Assembly: GCF_000517085.1 (NCBI RefSeq)
Contig: NZ_KI912107.1
Coordinates: 318,425 to 382,424, forward strand
Source of the DNA: Saccharicrinis fermentans DSM 9555 = JCM 21142
Lineage (GTDB): Bacteria; Bacteroidota; Bacteroidia; Bacteroidales; Marinilabiliaceae
Length of the DNA: 64,000 nt
Reading direction: 5' to 3'
Within the stretch, counting starts at the first letter, position 1. Every line of letters begins with the position of its first letter. The position numbers and the translations under genes are program-made. The notes below the pieces were generated by a model. The model did no database searches and had not been told where the DNA came from. It was given only the letters and a program-made list of their open reading frames with translations. This document shows, piece after piece, positions 45,605-55,966 of this stretch.

Positions 45605-48600
45605 ATGAGAAAAATATACGCTGTTTTATTTGGGATGTTGTTGTTTGCAAGTGTAACTAAAGCGCAGGTAACAACTATTTGGTCTGATGATTTTGAAACC
45701 GATAAAGGGTGGATTTTATCCGGAGAATTTGAGAGAGGAACGCCTGACGGAGGGGGAGGAGATCATGGAAATGATAATCCAACTTCGGCTTATAGTGGAA
45801 GTTATGTGTTAGGTACAAATTTAGATGGGGGGTATGCAGATGATTTAAATGAACGTGAATATGCAGCTGTATCTCCGGTAATTGACTGTAGTGGAAAACA
45901 AAATGTGATGCTTAATTTTCAACGTTGGTTAAATGTTGAGTCAAGTGATTATGATTTTGCTTATATCGATGTGTATGATGGTTCATCCTGGCAGAATATT
46001 TGGACCAATGAAACGTCGACATTGACTGAGAGTTCTTGGTCGGCACAATCTATAGATATTTCTGCTTATGCTGATGGCAATAGCGGATTGCAAGTTCGTT
46101 TTGCATTGGGGTCTACAGATTATGGTTGGAATTACTCTGGTTGGAATATTGACGATATTGAGATAGCAGGTGAAATTGCAACATCAATTTCAAATGTTTT
46201 TACCAGTTCAGGTACTTTTACTGTTCCCAATGGAGTTACATCCATTACTGTAGAGTGTTGGGGAGCCGGAGGTGCAGGAGGAGGTTCTACATCTAATAAG
46301 AAAGGAGGATCCGGAGGTGGAGGCGGAGGTTATACTACGTCGGATCTTGTTGTAACCCCGGGTGAAGTTATTTCTTATACAGTAGGTGTTGGCGGTGTGG
46401 CAAGTACCGGAAATGGTGGTGATGGTGGCTCAACTAGCTTTAAAAGTTTAATAGCTGATGGAGGAACTGGTGGAGGACGTAATAAAGGAACGGTAGGAAT
46501 TGGAGGTGCTGGTTCAGGAGGGACAACCAATGTAACCGGAGATTCTGGAACTCAAGGAGGAAATACTGGAGGAGCAGGAGGGGCAGGAGCTAATGGTGGT
46601 GACGGTGGTGTTGGAAATGTAAAAAATACAAACGGTAATGACGGTAGTTCTCCTGGAGGAGGAGGAAGTGGTGGTGAAGCAACTAATAGGAATTCCTTTG
46701 CCGGAGGTAATGGAGCCGATGGACAAATTAATATAAGTTATGACCTTCCATTGGAAGTAGTTAAAACAACCTATTATTCGTATCGTTCCGGTAACTGGAG
46801 TGATATATCAACATGGACCCATGATCCGGGTGGTACAACGCAAACGGCGACTGATATACCCGGTGATGATGCCAGAGTGGTAATATTAAATGGTAGAACA
46901 GTTACCATGGATGTTGATGTGAGTCAGTCAAACTTGAACTTGGTTATCAATGATGGTGGTTTTTTAGATATGTCAAGCCATGTCTTTACCAATACCTTAA
47001 CTGAGTTAAGTGGAAAAGGTACCTTAAAGTTGGCCTCGGTTCACTTTCCAGATGCTACCACTAATTATCTGGTAGAAGCCGATGGAGGTATTGTGGAATA
47101 TGACAATTCCTCAGACTTTGATTTGCCAGTGGCACAAACCAGTTACAATCATCTTGTAATAAATGGAGCAGCCATTGCCACACAAAAACATGATTTAAAT
47201 ATTTATGGTGACTTACACATAAAGCAAGGTACATATCGTATCAACGATGGATCAGCTAATCGTTATGCCTTAACCATTGATGGTAATGTAACGGTGGATA
47301 GTGGAGCTGCTTTGACGGTAGGGACTGGTAAAACAACGTCCAATGATACCAGTGGAGGTACTGCTCCGTTTACAGATTATTATGCCAATAATACCCATAC
47401 GATTGTTGTTAATGGTGATTTTACCAATAATGGTAGTGTTAGACTGACCAATCAAAATTATCCAGTATATAATGCATTTCCAGACAATGGAGCTGCCACC
47501 GTTTATTTTAAAGGAACGACCGATAATACGCTGCTGTGTAACGGAACGACCGATTTTTATAATTTGGTATTGGATAAGGGTGTTGATAAAACATTTAAAT
47601 TAACGGTTTATGCATCAGCATATGATCATTTTCGTTTGTTTGGACGAAATAATTTAGGTAAAGAAGGTTCTGGATCTAATCCTAACTTACGTAAGGCACT
47701 TTGGGTACGCACCGGAACCCTTGAATTAACAGGTTTAACGATTATCCCGTCTCTAACAGAGGGAGGAGAAGATTTTATCGTTCCTGCTAATGGTGCTTTT
47801 TTAATGAATGGTACGGATGTGATTGTGTTATCTACGGCCAATAATTATGCAGAGGTAAATGCAGCTTATGGCTTAAGTGAATCCTCGGGAAATATACATG
47901 GCGTTTATGTTGGTGGTAATCAGGCTTTCTCCATCTATGGAAAGCTTCAGGTGGATAAAGGTTATTTGTCCAGTAGACGTTCTGGTGGTTTTATTACTTG
48001 GTCCGAATCATCTGGTGAGTTTATTATCAATGGAGGTCATGTAGATGCGCGTCAGATCAGATCCAGTACAGCAGATGCTTTGTCTTCTTTTAGTCAAACG
48101 GGAGGTTTGCTTACCTTAAGGGGTAGATTGTCCTTAGAGGAGAATCCTTCGACGCCTGCAGAAATTAGCGGTGCTGCTTTGTCTGGTAGTAGTTATACTT
48201 CCGATATTTCTAACTCCTATGGTACTTTTAGTATGTTTTTACCAGCCAGTGTATTTGCTATGTCTGGTGGTGAAATTGAAATATTGGATGTGAGCGGTTC
48301 TAATGGATATGCATTTGATGTGGCATCAGCCGCTAAGAATATTAATGTTACCGGAGGTACCATACGTTTTAAACCACAAGGAAGTAGCAACGAAGTATTT
48401 AAAATTCGGTCTACCGCTCCGTTTTATAATATGGTGATTGAGAATGAAGGCAGCGGTTCGCCAAGTGTTCAGTTGGTAGCTTATAGTAGTGGTGGAACTG
48501 ATATCGAAGGAGATAGAATCGTATTGAATGATCTGAGTTTAAGTAGTGGAAGCTTTAATGCCAATGGGTATGATGTTACGGTAGGCGGTGATTTTTCCTT

Positions 48601-51600
48601 GGCAGATGGAACTTCTTATACTACAGGTGATAATAGTACCATATTTAATGGTACGGAGGAGCAAAAATTAACGGTTGAATGGTCTTCGGCTTTAAGCTTG
48701 CATAAATGGGTAGTGAATAAGTCTGCCAGTCGATTATTATTGGATGGTTCACAAACTATTATTGATGTAGCAGATTCCTTGATTATTTATGATGGTGAAT
48801 TAAATGATAATAGCAAGACTATTCAGGTGGCTGGTAATATATATAATGCTGGTGTGCATTCTGGAGATGGTCTATTGCTGATGTCCGGTTCTTCTATAAC
48901 AGGTAACGGTTCTGGACAGTTTCAAAACTTACAACTTGATAGGAATGGAGAAATTTCGCTAGATGCCAATATTATTGTGAATGGTACTCTTACTTTTGCA
49001 AAAGATTATGTGCTAAACATAGAAACCAATAATATTAGTTTTGCGGCGGATGCAAGTATTGTAGGAAGTTCTTCTTCCCGTTATATCAAAACAGCAGGTA
49101 ATGCGGGTGATGGTGGTGTAACCTTTTCTTATAGCGCCATAACAGAGAAAACATTTCCATTGGGGGTAGATGCTTATACACCCGCTACCATTGGCTTTAC
49201 TTCGGCACCTTCTACTTATGGTGATATTACCGTTGTACCTGTTAACTATGAGCATCCAACAACGACGAGTGATGATGAGGCATTGGATTACTTTTGGCGT
49301 ATTTCGTCTACGGGATTTACTGGGGTGAACGGAAAGGTTTCTCATGAGTTTCATTATGATCAGTCAGATGTAGCAGCTAATGAGTCTGCCTATTTACCGG
49401 CTCGTTATGACGCGGCTTCTTATGCCTGGAACAAAGGAACTACCGCAGATGTTGTGGAAACAAATACGATCAATGATTGGTTTTTACCGAGTATGAGTGC
49501 AGATTATATTGATGGTGATTATACGGCAGGTTTAAATTCTGCTTTCGGAACTCCTAAAAAATATTATAGTAGGCAGTCTGGTTACTGGTATCAAAGTTCT
49601 ACATGGTCTACCAGCAGTCATACTGGTGGAGCAGCTTCCAGTATTCCCGGATCAGGAGATATTGTGATTATTGGTAACGGGCATACTGTATCATTACTAC
49701 GTTGGGATACCTCTGCCGATAGGAGTCCTCAGTATTGTGCTAGCCTGCAGATTGAAACGGGGGCTGTTTTGGATGCCACTTATAATCCGTCCAGTGATTT
49801 TGGGATGGTGATTTCACACCCCTCGGGCAACGGTAAATTTAGGGTGTCGGTGAATGATAACTCACAAAGTATATTTGAGTTCCCTAATGGTGATTTCTCG
49901 GACTTTAATGCCAATCTGGGTACAACTGAGTTATATACCAATAATGCTACAGCTGGCACCACTTATTGGTTGCCAGATGGAGTGGAAGAATATGGTAATT
50001 TAATGTTAAGTCCATTGGGTGGATCAAATATTATTTTCCCAAATCAGGACGTAACGATTTTAGGTGATTTAACTGCCGATGGACAAAGTTCTGAGTCATG
50101 GTATTGTCCTACATGGAATAGTAATTACCCGAATGGTTTCGCAAATAGAACACGTCAGGCTAAAACGATTACCATCAAAGGTGATTTTAATCTTGTTGGT
50201 GGAGCCCTGATTTATTATGGAAATAATAGTCTGGCCCAGGATTTTGTGATTGAAGGAGATCTTGTGGTGGCCGAGGATGCTGGTATTACGGTGTATAGTA
50301 ATGCCAATAATCAGAGCATTGCTATTGGAGGTGATTTAATCAATAATTCTCGATCTTCTGGAGGAGGTGCAAATGCATACAGGGGATGCGATTTTGAGGA
50401 CATTCCATTGACCTTTTTTGGTGATACAAATGCCAAAATAACGCAATCGGATGGTGTGTCTTACACTACTTATACTAATGTAGAGTCTATTACGGTGAAT
50501 AAGGGTAGCTCTCAAGCTACCTCACTGACTATGGATATAGCTGGTACAGTTTCTTATGAATCTACTGAATGGCTAAGTTTGGTGAATGGTACTTTTATCT
50601 ATAATAGAGATGCGGATGTCACCGTCAATACCAACAATAGCTTTACCATCCCTGGAACTGCGGGTTTAACCATTGATAGTAATAATGATTTTAATTTATG
50701 TCAAGGAAATGATGATGATTATGATGTGTATTTGAATGGTAAGCTAACGCTTGTGGATGGATCTCTCAATATAGGGAATTCATCCAATAATCGAAATAAC
50801 GATATTGAATATTCCGGAGGAGGACTTTCTGAAATAGATGTACAGGGAGGGAATTTGTATGTGAACGGTCAGATACGACGTAATCCGGCCTCTTCCGCAG
50901 GTATATTAAAATATAGTCAAAGTGGTGGTGATGTGACCATTAATGGTAGAAGTGCTTTAGCGAGCAATGCCAAGCTTGAAATATTGAATGTAGGAAGTGA
51001 ATTTAATATGACAGATGGTACATTGACTATTATGCGAGGTGGAGGTACCAGCTATGGTGATTTATATCTACGACCTGAGAAATATAACGTAACAGGAGGT
51101 GAAATTATTTTTGATAACTCTGGGGTCGGCGCACAAAATTATCTTTTGGATGCTAATATTTCGTTGAATGACTTGACCATTGATGGTAGTGGAGATGATG
51201 CCAGTGTGAAATTGATGCTGAGTCCATTAATCTTAGATGGTGATTTAACATTAGCTAATGCCTATAGTATTTTGGATGCCAATGCAACTTATAATGTGGC
51301 CTTAACGGTGAATGGTGATTTTGAGAATTCGGGTGTGTATAATTACTACGAAAATACAACCACATTAAATGGTGTAACACAGTATATTACAGGCTCTTCG
51401 GATATTGAATTTTATGATTTGGTGATTGACCCTTTAACAAAAGTAGCTTTAAGTAAGGATATTACTGTATATCACGATCTTAATTTAAATAGCGGAACCT
51501 TAGATGTGGGGGCGCATTCTATTTATGTGAAAGGCGATGTAATCAATAACGCCACTTATTCCTCTACAGGAAATGGGCTTGTGTTAGATGGCTCTGTGAG

Positions 51601-54600
51601 TCAGGAGATTTCCGGTACAGGAACTTTCGCCAGATTGGAGCTTAAAAATACTTCAGGAGCTACTACAGCAAATGATATTTCATTACAAGGTGAACTAGCG
51701 TTGACAAAAGGTGTGTTAAATATTGGTAGTTACTCGCTTTCTCTGGGAGAAACTGCATCTATATCAGGAATATTTAGTGAGAATACTATGATTACCACCA
51801 ACGGGGTTTATAGTAATAAGGGGGTTCAAAAGGTAATGCCTGCCGGATCATCTTCCTTTACTTTTCCTGTTGGAGTATCCGGAAAATATACACCTGCGGT
51901 GTTAAATTTTACGGCCAGTAGCAATGTGTCTACAGTGAAGGTTCACCCGGTTAATTCAAAGCATCCGGCTAATATTGATGATGCCAATGTGTTGGAATAT
52001 TATTGGGCAGTGGAGAGTGTTGGTTTGGTGGGAGCCAGTGGTTCTTTGGTGTTGAATTATAAGGATGAGGATGTTCAGGGGGATGATGCCAATTACTACG
52101 CAGAACGTTTGTTGGTTCCTGGTACTGCTTGGTCCGAAAGTAACTCAGTGGATGAGACAGCGAACCAGATTACCTTTACCCTGTCGGGTGATGATATTAG
52201 TGGCGAGTACACCGCTGGTTTAGATGCTGCTTTCCCCGATAATATACCTCAATATACCAGTACGATGAATGGCGACTGGTCTGATCCGACTAGTTGGACA
52301 CAAACCGGTGGCGATGCCTATACCTTAAGTGGTGCACCCAATGGTTTTATTGTGTATATTCAACATGATATTACTTTGGATGAGAATTTTGTTCAGGCGA
52401 ATAAGGTCATCATAGAATCAGAAGGTACCTTGAAAATTGATAATACTACCTATGGACATATTTTAAATAATGTATCAGGATCAGGTACAATCTATCTGGA
52501 AGATGGACAATTGCCAGAGGGAAATTTCGATGAATTTTTGAGTTGTAGTAATACTTCTACCTTAGAATTCGGTGGTTCAGGTGATTATGGTATTATTGCC
52601 GATTTGTTTAATAATGCTGCGAATTTAGTATTCTCAGGTACAGGAAGTAGAATATTACCCAATGCAGACTTAACGGTTTGTAAACAGTTATTGATAGATG
52701 GGCCTGTTTTGGATAATAGTTTGTATAATAGGGCTTTATATATTAATGGAAGCTTTGAAAGAGTCGCTGGTAGTTTTATTAGTGGAAGTGGATCTTCAGC
52801 CATCGTATCTTTTATTGGTTCTACTGAACAAAATTTAGGCGGTTTTAGTGGGGCAGACAATATGTTGAATAACCTTGAGATAGATAATAGTGCTGGATTA
52901 AGGCTAAATGATGACGTGGAAGTGGCAGGTACTTTGATTTTAACCAATGGAGTAATTCATACTTCGTCAGAGAACAGCTTGACCCTTACCAACACTGTAG
53001 GTGTGGGTGTTACACCGTCGGCCGGTACAGCCAACTCTTATGTGAATGGCCCATTGCGTAAGTGGATGAATCAGAGTGATTCATTTACCTTTCCTATTAG
53101 CTCAGATGGTGAGTTGGGAAATAAGCTGACAATAACTGCGGTTCGGACAGGAACCAAATTGTGGACGGCTGAATATAAACGACCTAATGGTACTTATGAG
53201 GATTATGCTTTTCCATTAACTGCTATCAATGCCCATGAGTATTGGAATCTATCTACTCCGGGTGGAGGTGAGGCGAAAATCCAACTGGGATGGGATTCTG
53301 GAAGTGATATTACGCCTGTGATGACTGAACATGGTCTTACGGATATTAGAGTGGTGAATTATGATGCGAGTAGCTGGCAGGAAATAGCATCCAGCGCTAG
53401 TGGAGCTGATGCAGCAGGTATCGTGATTACCAATAGTAGGGTGTATGTGAATGAGTCTGGTAGTGATTTCACAACTGCTACAGTGAATACCAATAAGCCT
53501 AAGGTACGTTTTAATCCAGATGAGGCAGTATGTGACTTGAGTACAGGTATTAAAGTAGAAATGACTTCTACTGTACCAACAGCTGCAGATTATGAATTAT
53601 CGTACACGATCAATAATGGTGCTACTCAAACAGTTACCGTAAGTAGCTTCCCATATTATTTGCCTACTCCAACCATTGGGGTGTATGCTTTAACCGGCTT
53701 TAAGTACGATAATAAAGTGAGAGAGGGCGTAGTGGATGTCACCGAATTTGAGGTCTTTGAAACACCGACAGCTGCTTTAGCAGGAGATGACCAGAGTCAT
53801 CAGGGACTTTCGCAAACCACTCTTGAAGCAAATACTCCTGTAGTTGGTTATGGACAATGGAGTATTGTGAGTGGAACAGGTGGATCCTTAGTAGATCCTA
53901 CAGATCCAATGACTGTATTTAATGGTACCAATGGTTCGTCCTATTTATTAAGATGGACGATCACCAATGGCGATTGTCAGTCGGTAGATGAGGTAGCTAT
54001 CGCATTCCCCATATTACCTCCACATCAATGGCAAGGAGCTATAAGTGACGATTGGTTTACTGCCGGTAACTGGACAGATGGTGTGGTTCCTGATGGTGTT
54101 GCGGATATTACCATTGCCAATGCTGGAAATGAACCTGTTATTCGAAGTGGAGCTATTGCCTATGTAAATAACCTGACCATTGAAGCAGATGCTTCCTTGA
54201 CCTTGGAACCGGGAGCACGTATGACCATTAATGGTGATTTAATTACCAATGATCAGCTTACTGTAAAAAATACGGTGGATGCGCCAGTATCTCTTATTGT
54301 GAACGGAACGGTAAGTGGAGAAAGTAATTATGAGTGGGATGGAATGACAAAGTTAGGATGGTGGTATATTGCCCATCCTGTATCTGGTGTAACTGAAAGT
54401 GATTATGACAATTCGTATGGGGTTGGAAGATATGCTATGAATCGATATTCAAAAGATAGTTGGTTTCGAGTAGCAGGTTATGTTAGTTCAGATGATATAT
54501 ATGATTTTAGTTCAGATCCAGATCCTGACGCTCAATTAGAAGGATATGATTTGTACCCTGCAGAGGATGTTCCTTTGAAATATGCAGGTGTTTTAAATAA

Positions 54601-55609
54601 TGAAGATTATTCCCGCACCTATACTAAAGCTCAGTGGTGGCTTGTTGCAAATCCTTATCCATCATATATAGACGTGGAGGATGCCGGATTTGATATGGGT
54701 AATTTTAGAAAGACGGTGTATATACGTAAAAGTGATAATTCTGTATCAGCCTACAATGTATTGAATGGTGTGGGTATCAATGAAGGTTCAAGATATATCT
54801 CTCCAGGTCAGAGTGTTTGGATGAGAACGCATAGTGCCACGGACTATGTTAATATTTCAACCACTACTAGGGTACATGAAACGGGAGGATATGGTTTGAA
54901 GAGTGGTAGTGAAGAAGGAAATGATAGAGTTAGATTACAGCTTCAAAGTGATTATGGTACTGATGAAACAGTCGTCATATTTAATGAAAATGGGTCCGAG
55001 TTCTTTACCGCCTATGATTCAGAGAAGTTATTCAATAGTGGTAATATTGCCAATATATATAGTAATAAGGATGGTAAGGAAATCGCTATTAATTCATTAC
55101 CTGAGTTAGAATCGGGTATGGTGATTCCTTTGTCTTACAAGGTTGAAGAAGACGGGTTGAGTGATTTTACCATTAGAGCTACAAATTTAAATAGCTTCAT
55201 TCCTGAAGTAGATGTGTACTTGGAGGACAAAGTGGAAGGGCTTTCTGTTAACTTGCGTGAAACACCTGAATATACTTTTATGCCTTTGACTACTAGTGCC
55301 AGTGATCGTTTTGAATTAAGGTTTGTAGAATCAGTATCTACAGGTATAGAAAGTGCTGAGGCTGAGATCTTACAGAGTAATGTCACTATTTATGCGGTGA
55401 ATCAAAAGGCTTATGTGAAGGTTTCAGAAGAGCTTTTAATGGCCAATGATCGTGTGATTGAGGTGTATAATCTTTCTGGACAACTGAAGGCTCAGCATGA
55501 GTTGAATTCCACTAAAACGGTGTTCGATTTACCTGATAGTAAAACAATGTATATTATCAAAGTGAGTATCGATCAATCATCATATCAGGAAAAAGTGATC
55601 GCTTTTTAA
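45605..55609 (+). CDS. Giant secreted beta-repeat protein with type IX-like C-terminal domain
   Basis: 3334 residues. Signal peptide at 1-21 (MRKIYAVLFGMLLFASVTKA). A MAM/jelly-roll domain at about 25-188 (WSDDFETDKGW to WNIDDIEIAG). A Gly-rich segment at about 194-378 (ECWGAGGAGGGS, many GG pairs). Then come long arrays of beta-helix-like strands divided by G8-like openings, each beginning SGNWSDISTW, SGYWYQSSTWS or NGDWSDPTSW (about 390, 1320, 2215). Two modules near 1160-1315 and 2065-2215 are paralogous (FPLGVDAYTPA / FPVGVSGKYTPA; DYFWRISS / EYYWAVES). The last 531 residues are nearly the same as in the preceding gene and end in a type IX-like signal (YNLSGQLKAQ, YIIKVSI). Probably a surface adhesin or matrix protein; no catalytic motif seen. 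Confidence 0.88.
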   Translation: MRKIYAVLFGMLLFASVTKAQVTTIWSDDFETDKGWILSGEFERGTPDGGGGDHGNDNPTSAYSGSYVLGTNLDGGYADDLNEREYAAVSPVIDCSGKQNVMLNFQRWLNVESSDYDFAYIDVYDGSSWQNIWTNETSTLTESSWSAQSIDISAYADGNSGLQVRFALGSTDYGWNYSGWNIDDIEIAGEIATSISNVFTSSGTFTVPNGVTSITVECWGAGGAGGGSTSNKKGGSGGGGGGYTTSDLVVTPGEVISYTVGVGGVASTGNGGDGGSTSFKSLIADGGTGGGRNKGTVGIGGAGSGGTTNVTGDSGTQGGNTGGAGGAGANGGDGGVGNVKNTNGNDGSSPGGGGSGGEATNRNSFAGGNGADGQINISYDLPLEVVKTTYYSYRSGNWSDISTWTHDPGGTTQTATDIPGDDARVVILNGRTVTMDVDVSQSNLNLVINDGGFLDMSSHVFTNTLTELSGKGTLKLASVHFPDATTNYLVEADGGIVEYDNSSDFDLPVAQTSYNHLVINGAAIATQKHDLNIYGDLHIKQGTYRINDGSANRYALTIDGNVTVDSGAALTVGTGKTTSNDTSGGTAPFTDYYANNTHTIVVNGDFTNNGSVRLTNQNYPVYNAFPDNGAATVYFKGTTDNTLLCNGTTDFYNLVLDKGVDKTFKLTVYASAYDHFRLFGRNNLGKEGSGSNPNLRKALWVRTGTLELTGLTIIPSLTEGGEDFIVPANGAFLMNGTDVIVLSTANNYAEVNAAYGLSESSGNIHGVYVGGNQAFSIYGKLQVDKGYLSSRRSGGFITWSESSGEFIINGGHVDARQIRSSTADALSSFSQTGGLLTLRGRLSLEENPSTPAEISGAALSGSSYTSDISNSYGTFSMFLPASVFAMSGGEIEILDVSGSNGYAFDVASAAKNINVTGGTIRFKPQGSSNEVFKIRSTAPFYNMVIENEGSGSPSVQLVAYSSGGTDIEGDRIVLNDLSLSSGSFNANGYDVTVGGDFSLADGTSYTTGDNSTIFNGTEEQKLTVEWSSALSLHKWVVNKSASRLLLDGSQTIIDVADSLIIYDGELNDNSKTIQVAGNIYNAGVHSGDGLLLMSGSSITGNGSGQFQNLQLDRNGEISLDANIIVNGTLTFAKDYVLNIETNNISFAADASIVGSSSSRYIKTAGNAGDGGVTFSYSAITEKTFPLGVDAYTPATIGFTSAPSTYGDITVVPVNYEHPTTTSDDEALDYFWRISSTGFTGVNGKVSHEFHYDQSDVAANESAYLPARYDAASYAWNKGTTADVVETNTINDWFLPSMSADYIDGDYTAGLNSAFGTPKKYYSRQSGYWYQSSTWSTSSHTGGAASSIPGSGDIVIIGNGHTVSLLRWDTSADRSPQYCASLQIETGAVLDATYNPSSDFGMVISHPSGNGKFRVSVNDNSQSIFEFPNGDFSDFNANLGTTELYTNNATAGTTYWLPDGVEEYGNLMLSPLGGSNIIFPNQDVTILGDLTADGQSSESWYCPTWNSNYPNGFANRTRQAKTITIKGDFNLVGGALIYYGNNSLAQDFVIEGDLVVAEDAGITVYSNANNQSIAIGGDLINNSRSSGGGANAYRGCDFEDIPLTFFGDTNAKITQSDGVSYTTYTNVESITVNKGSSQATSLTMDIAGTVSYESTEWLSLVNGTFIYNRDADVTVNTNNSFTIPGTAGLTIDSNNDFNLCQGNDDDYDVYLNGKLTLVDGSLNIGNSSNNRNNDIEYSGGGLSEIDVQGGNLYVNGQIRRNPASSAGILKYSQSGGDVTINGRSALASNAKLEILNVGSEFNMTDGTLTIMRGGGTSYGDLYLRPEKYNVTGGEIIFDNSGVGAQNYLLDANISLNDLTIDGSGDDASVKLMLSPLILDGDLTLANAYSILDANATYNVALTVNGDFENSGVYNYYENTTTLNGVTQYITGSSDIEFYDLVIDPLTKVALSKDITVYHDLNLNSGTLDVGAHSIYVKGDVINNATYSSTGNGLVLDGSVSQEISGTGTFARLELKNTSGATTANDISLQGELALTKGVLNIGSYSLSLGETASISGIFSENTMITTNGVYSNKGVQKVMPAGSSSFTFPVGVSGKYTPAVLNFTASSNVSTVKVHPVNSKHPANIDDANVLEYYWAVESVGLVGASGSLVLNYKDEDVQGDDANYYAERLLVPGTAWSESNSVDETANQITFTLSGDDISGEYTAGLDAAFPDNIPQYTSTMNGDWSDPTSWTQTGGDAYTLSGAPNGFIVYIQHDITLDENFVQANKVIIESEGTLKIDNTTYGHILNNVSGSGTIYLEDGQLPEGNFDEFLSCSNTSTLEFGGSGDYGIIADLFNNAANLVFSGTGSRILPNADLTVCKQLLIDGPVLDNSLYNRALYINGSFERVAGSFISGSGSSAIVSFIGSTEQNLGGFSGADNMLNNLEIDNSAGLRLNDDVEVAGTLILTNGVIHTSSENSLTLTNTVGVGVTPSAGTANSYVNGPLRKWMNQSDSFTFPISSDGELGNKLTITAVRTGTKLWTAEYKRPNGTYEDYAFPLTAINAHEYWNLSTPGGGEAKIQLGWDSGSDITPVMTEHGLTDIRVVNYDASSWQEIASSASGADAAGIVITNSRVYVNESGSDFTTATVNTNKPKVRFNPDEAVCDLSTGIKVEMTSTVPTAADYELSYTINNGATQTVTVSSFPYYLPTPTIGVYALTGFKYDNKVREGVVDVTEFEVFETPTAALAGDDQSHQGLSQTTLEANTPVVGYGQWSIVSGTGGSLVDPTDPMTVFNGTNGSSYLLRWTITNGDCQSVDEVAIAFPILPPHQWQGAISDDWFTAGNWTDGVVPDGVADITIANAGNEPVIRSGAIAYVNNLTIEADASLTLEPGARMTINGDLITNDQLTVKNTVDAPVSLIVNGTVSGESNYEWDGMTKLGWWYIAHPVSGVTESDYDNSYGVGRYAMNRYSKDSWFRVAGYVSSDDIYDFSSDPDPDAQLEGYDLYPAEDVPLKYAGVLNNEDYSRTYTKAQWWLVANPYPSYIDVEDAGFDMGNFRKTVYIRKSDNSVSAYNVLNGVGINEGSRYISPGQSVWMRTHSATDYVNISTTTRVHETGGYGLKSGSEEGNDRVRLQLQSDYGTDETVVIFNENGSEFFTAYDSEKLFNSGNIANIYSNKDGKEIAINSLPELESGMVIPLSYKVEEDGLSDFTIRATNLNSFIPEVDVYLEDKVEGLSVNLRETPEYTFMPLTTSASDRFELRFVESVSTGIESAEAEILQSNVTIYAVNQKAYVKVSEELLMANDRVIEVYNLSGQLKAQHELNSTKTVFDLPDSKTMYIIKVSIDQSSYQEKVIAF

Positions 55610-55735
55610 TTGAAAAATGTAATAGATGATCAAAATCGAATTAGAATGGCTGTTTTAATACGCATGACAAGGTACTAATGGATTCATTTGGAATATCATA
55701 GTACTACCTCCAATTGGTAGTATGGAAATAAAAAA

Positions 55736-55773
55736 AAAGAGGGCTTTACTGAGGTAAGGCCCTTTTGTTTTTT
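55736..55773 (+). terminator. Terminator after the giant-protein gene
   Basis: A GAGGGC..GCCCTTTTGTTTTTT hairpin homologous to 45028-45070. A second hairpin, TACTACC..GGTAGTA, lies just upstream (55700-55721 region). Confidence 0.7.
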
Positions 55774-55928
55774 CACAAGCCTGGGAAATTCAAAAAGTAT
55801 AATATTACAATATAAGAAAGGATCACGCACAAAAGTTGGGTCTGTTGAAAAATAAGTATTTATTTAGCTGTTAAATAGAAACGGATAAAATAAATTGTGA
55901 AAGAAGAACTATCATTGGAGCTATCGGT

Positions 55929-55961
55929 GGCTCTATTTTTACCAGAAGAGATATTAAGTTG
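55929..55961 (+). repeat. Dispersed 33-bp repeat, copy 2
   Basis: Matches 23406-23438 at 30 of 33 positions. It lies 6 bases beyond the stop codon of the minus-strand beta-barrel gene, within an otherwise featureless 357-base convergent spacer (55610-55966) that also holds the giant-gene terminator. Confidence 0.6.
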
Positions 55962-55966
55962 ACGAG

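Noticed and set aside
46186-46740. Gly-rich region read as a CRISPR-like or simple tandem DNA repeat
   Set aside because: The similarity is at the level of Gly codons; spacing is irregular and there is no fixed repeat unit.
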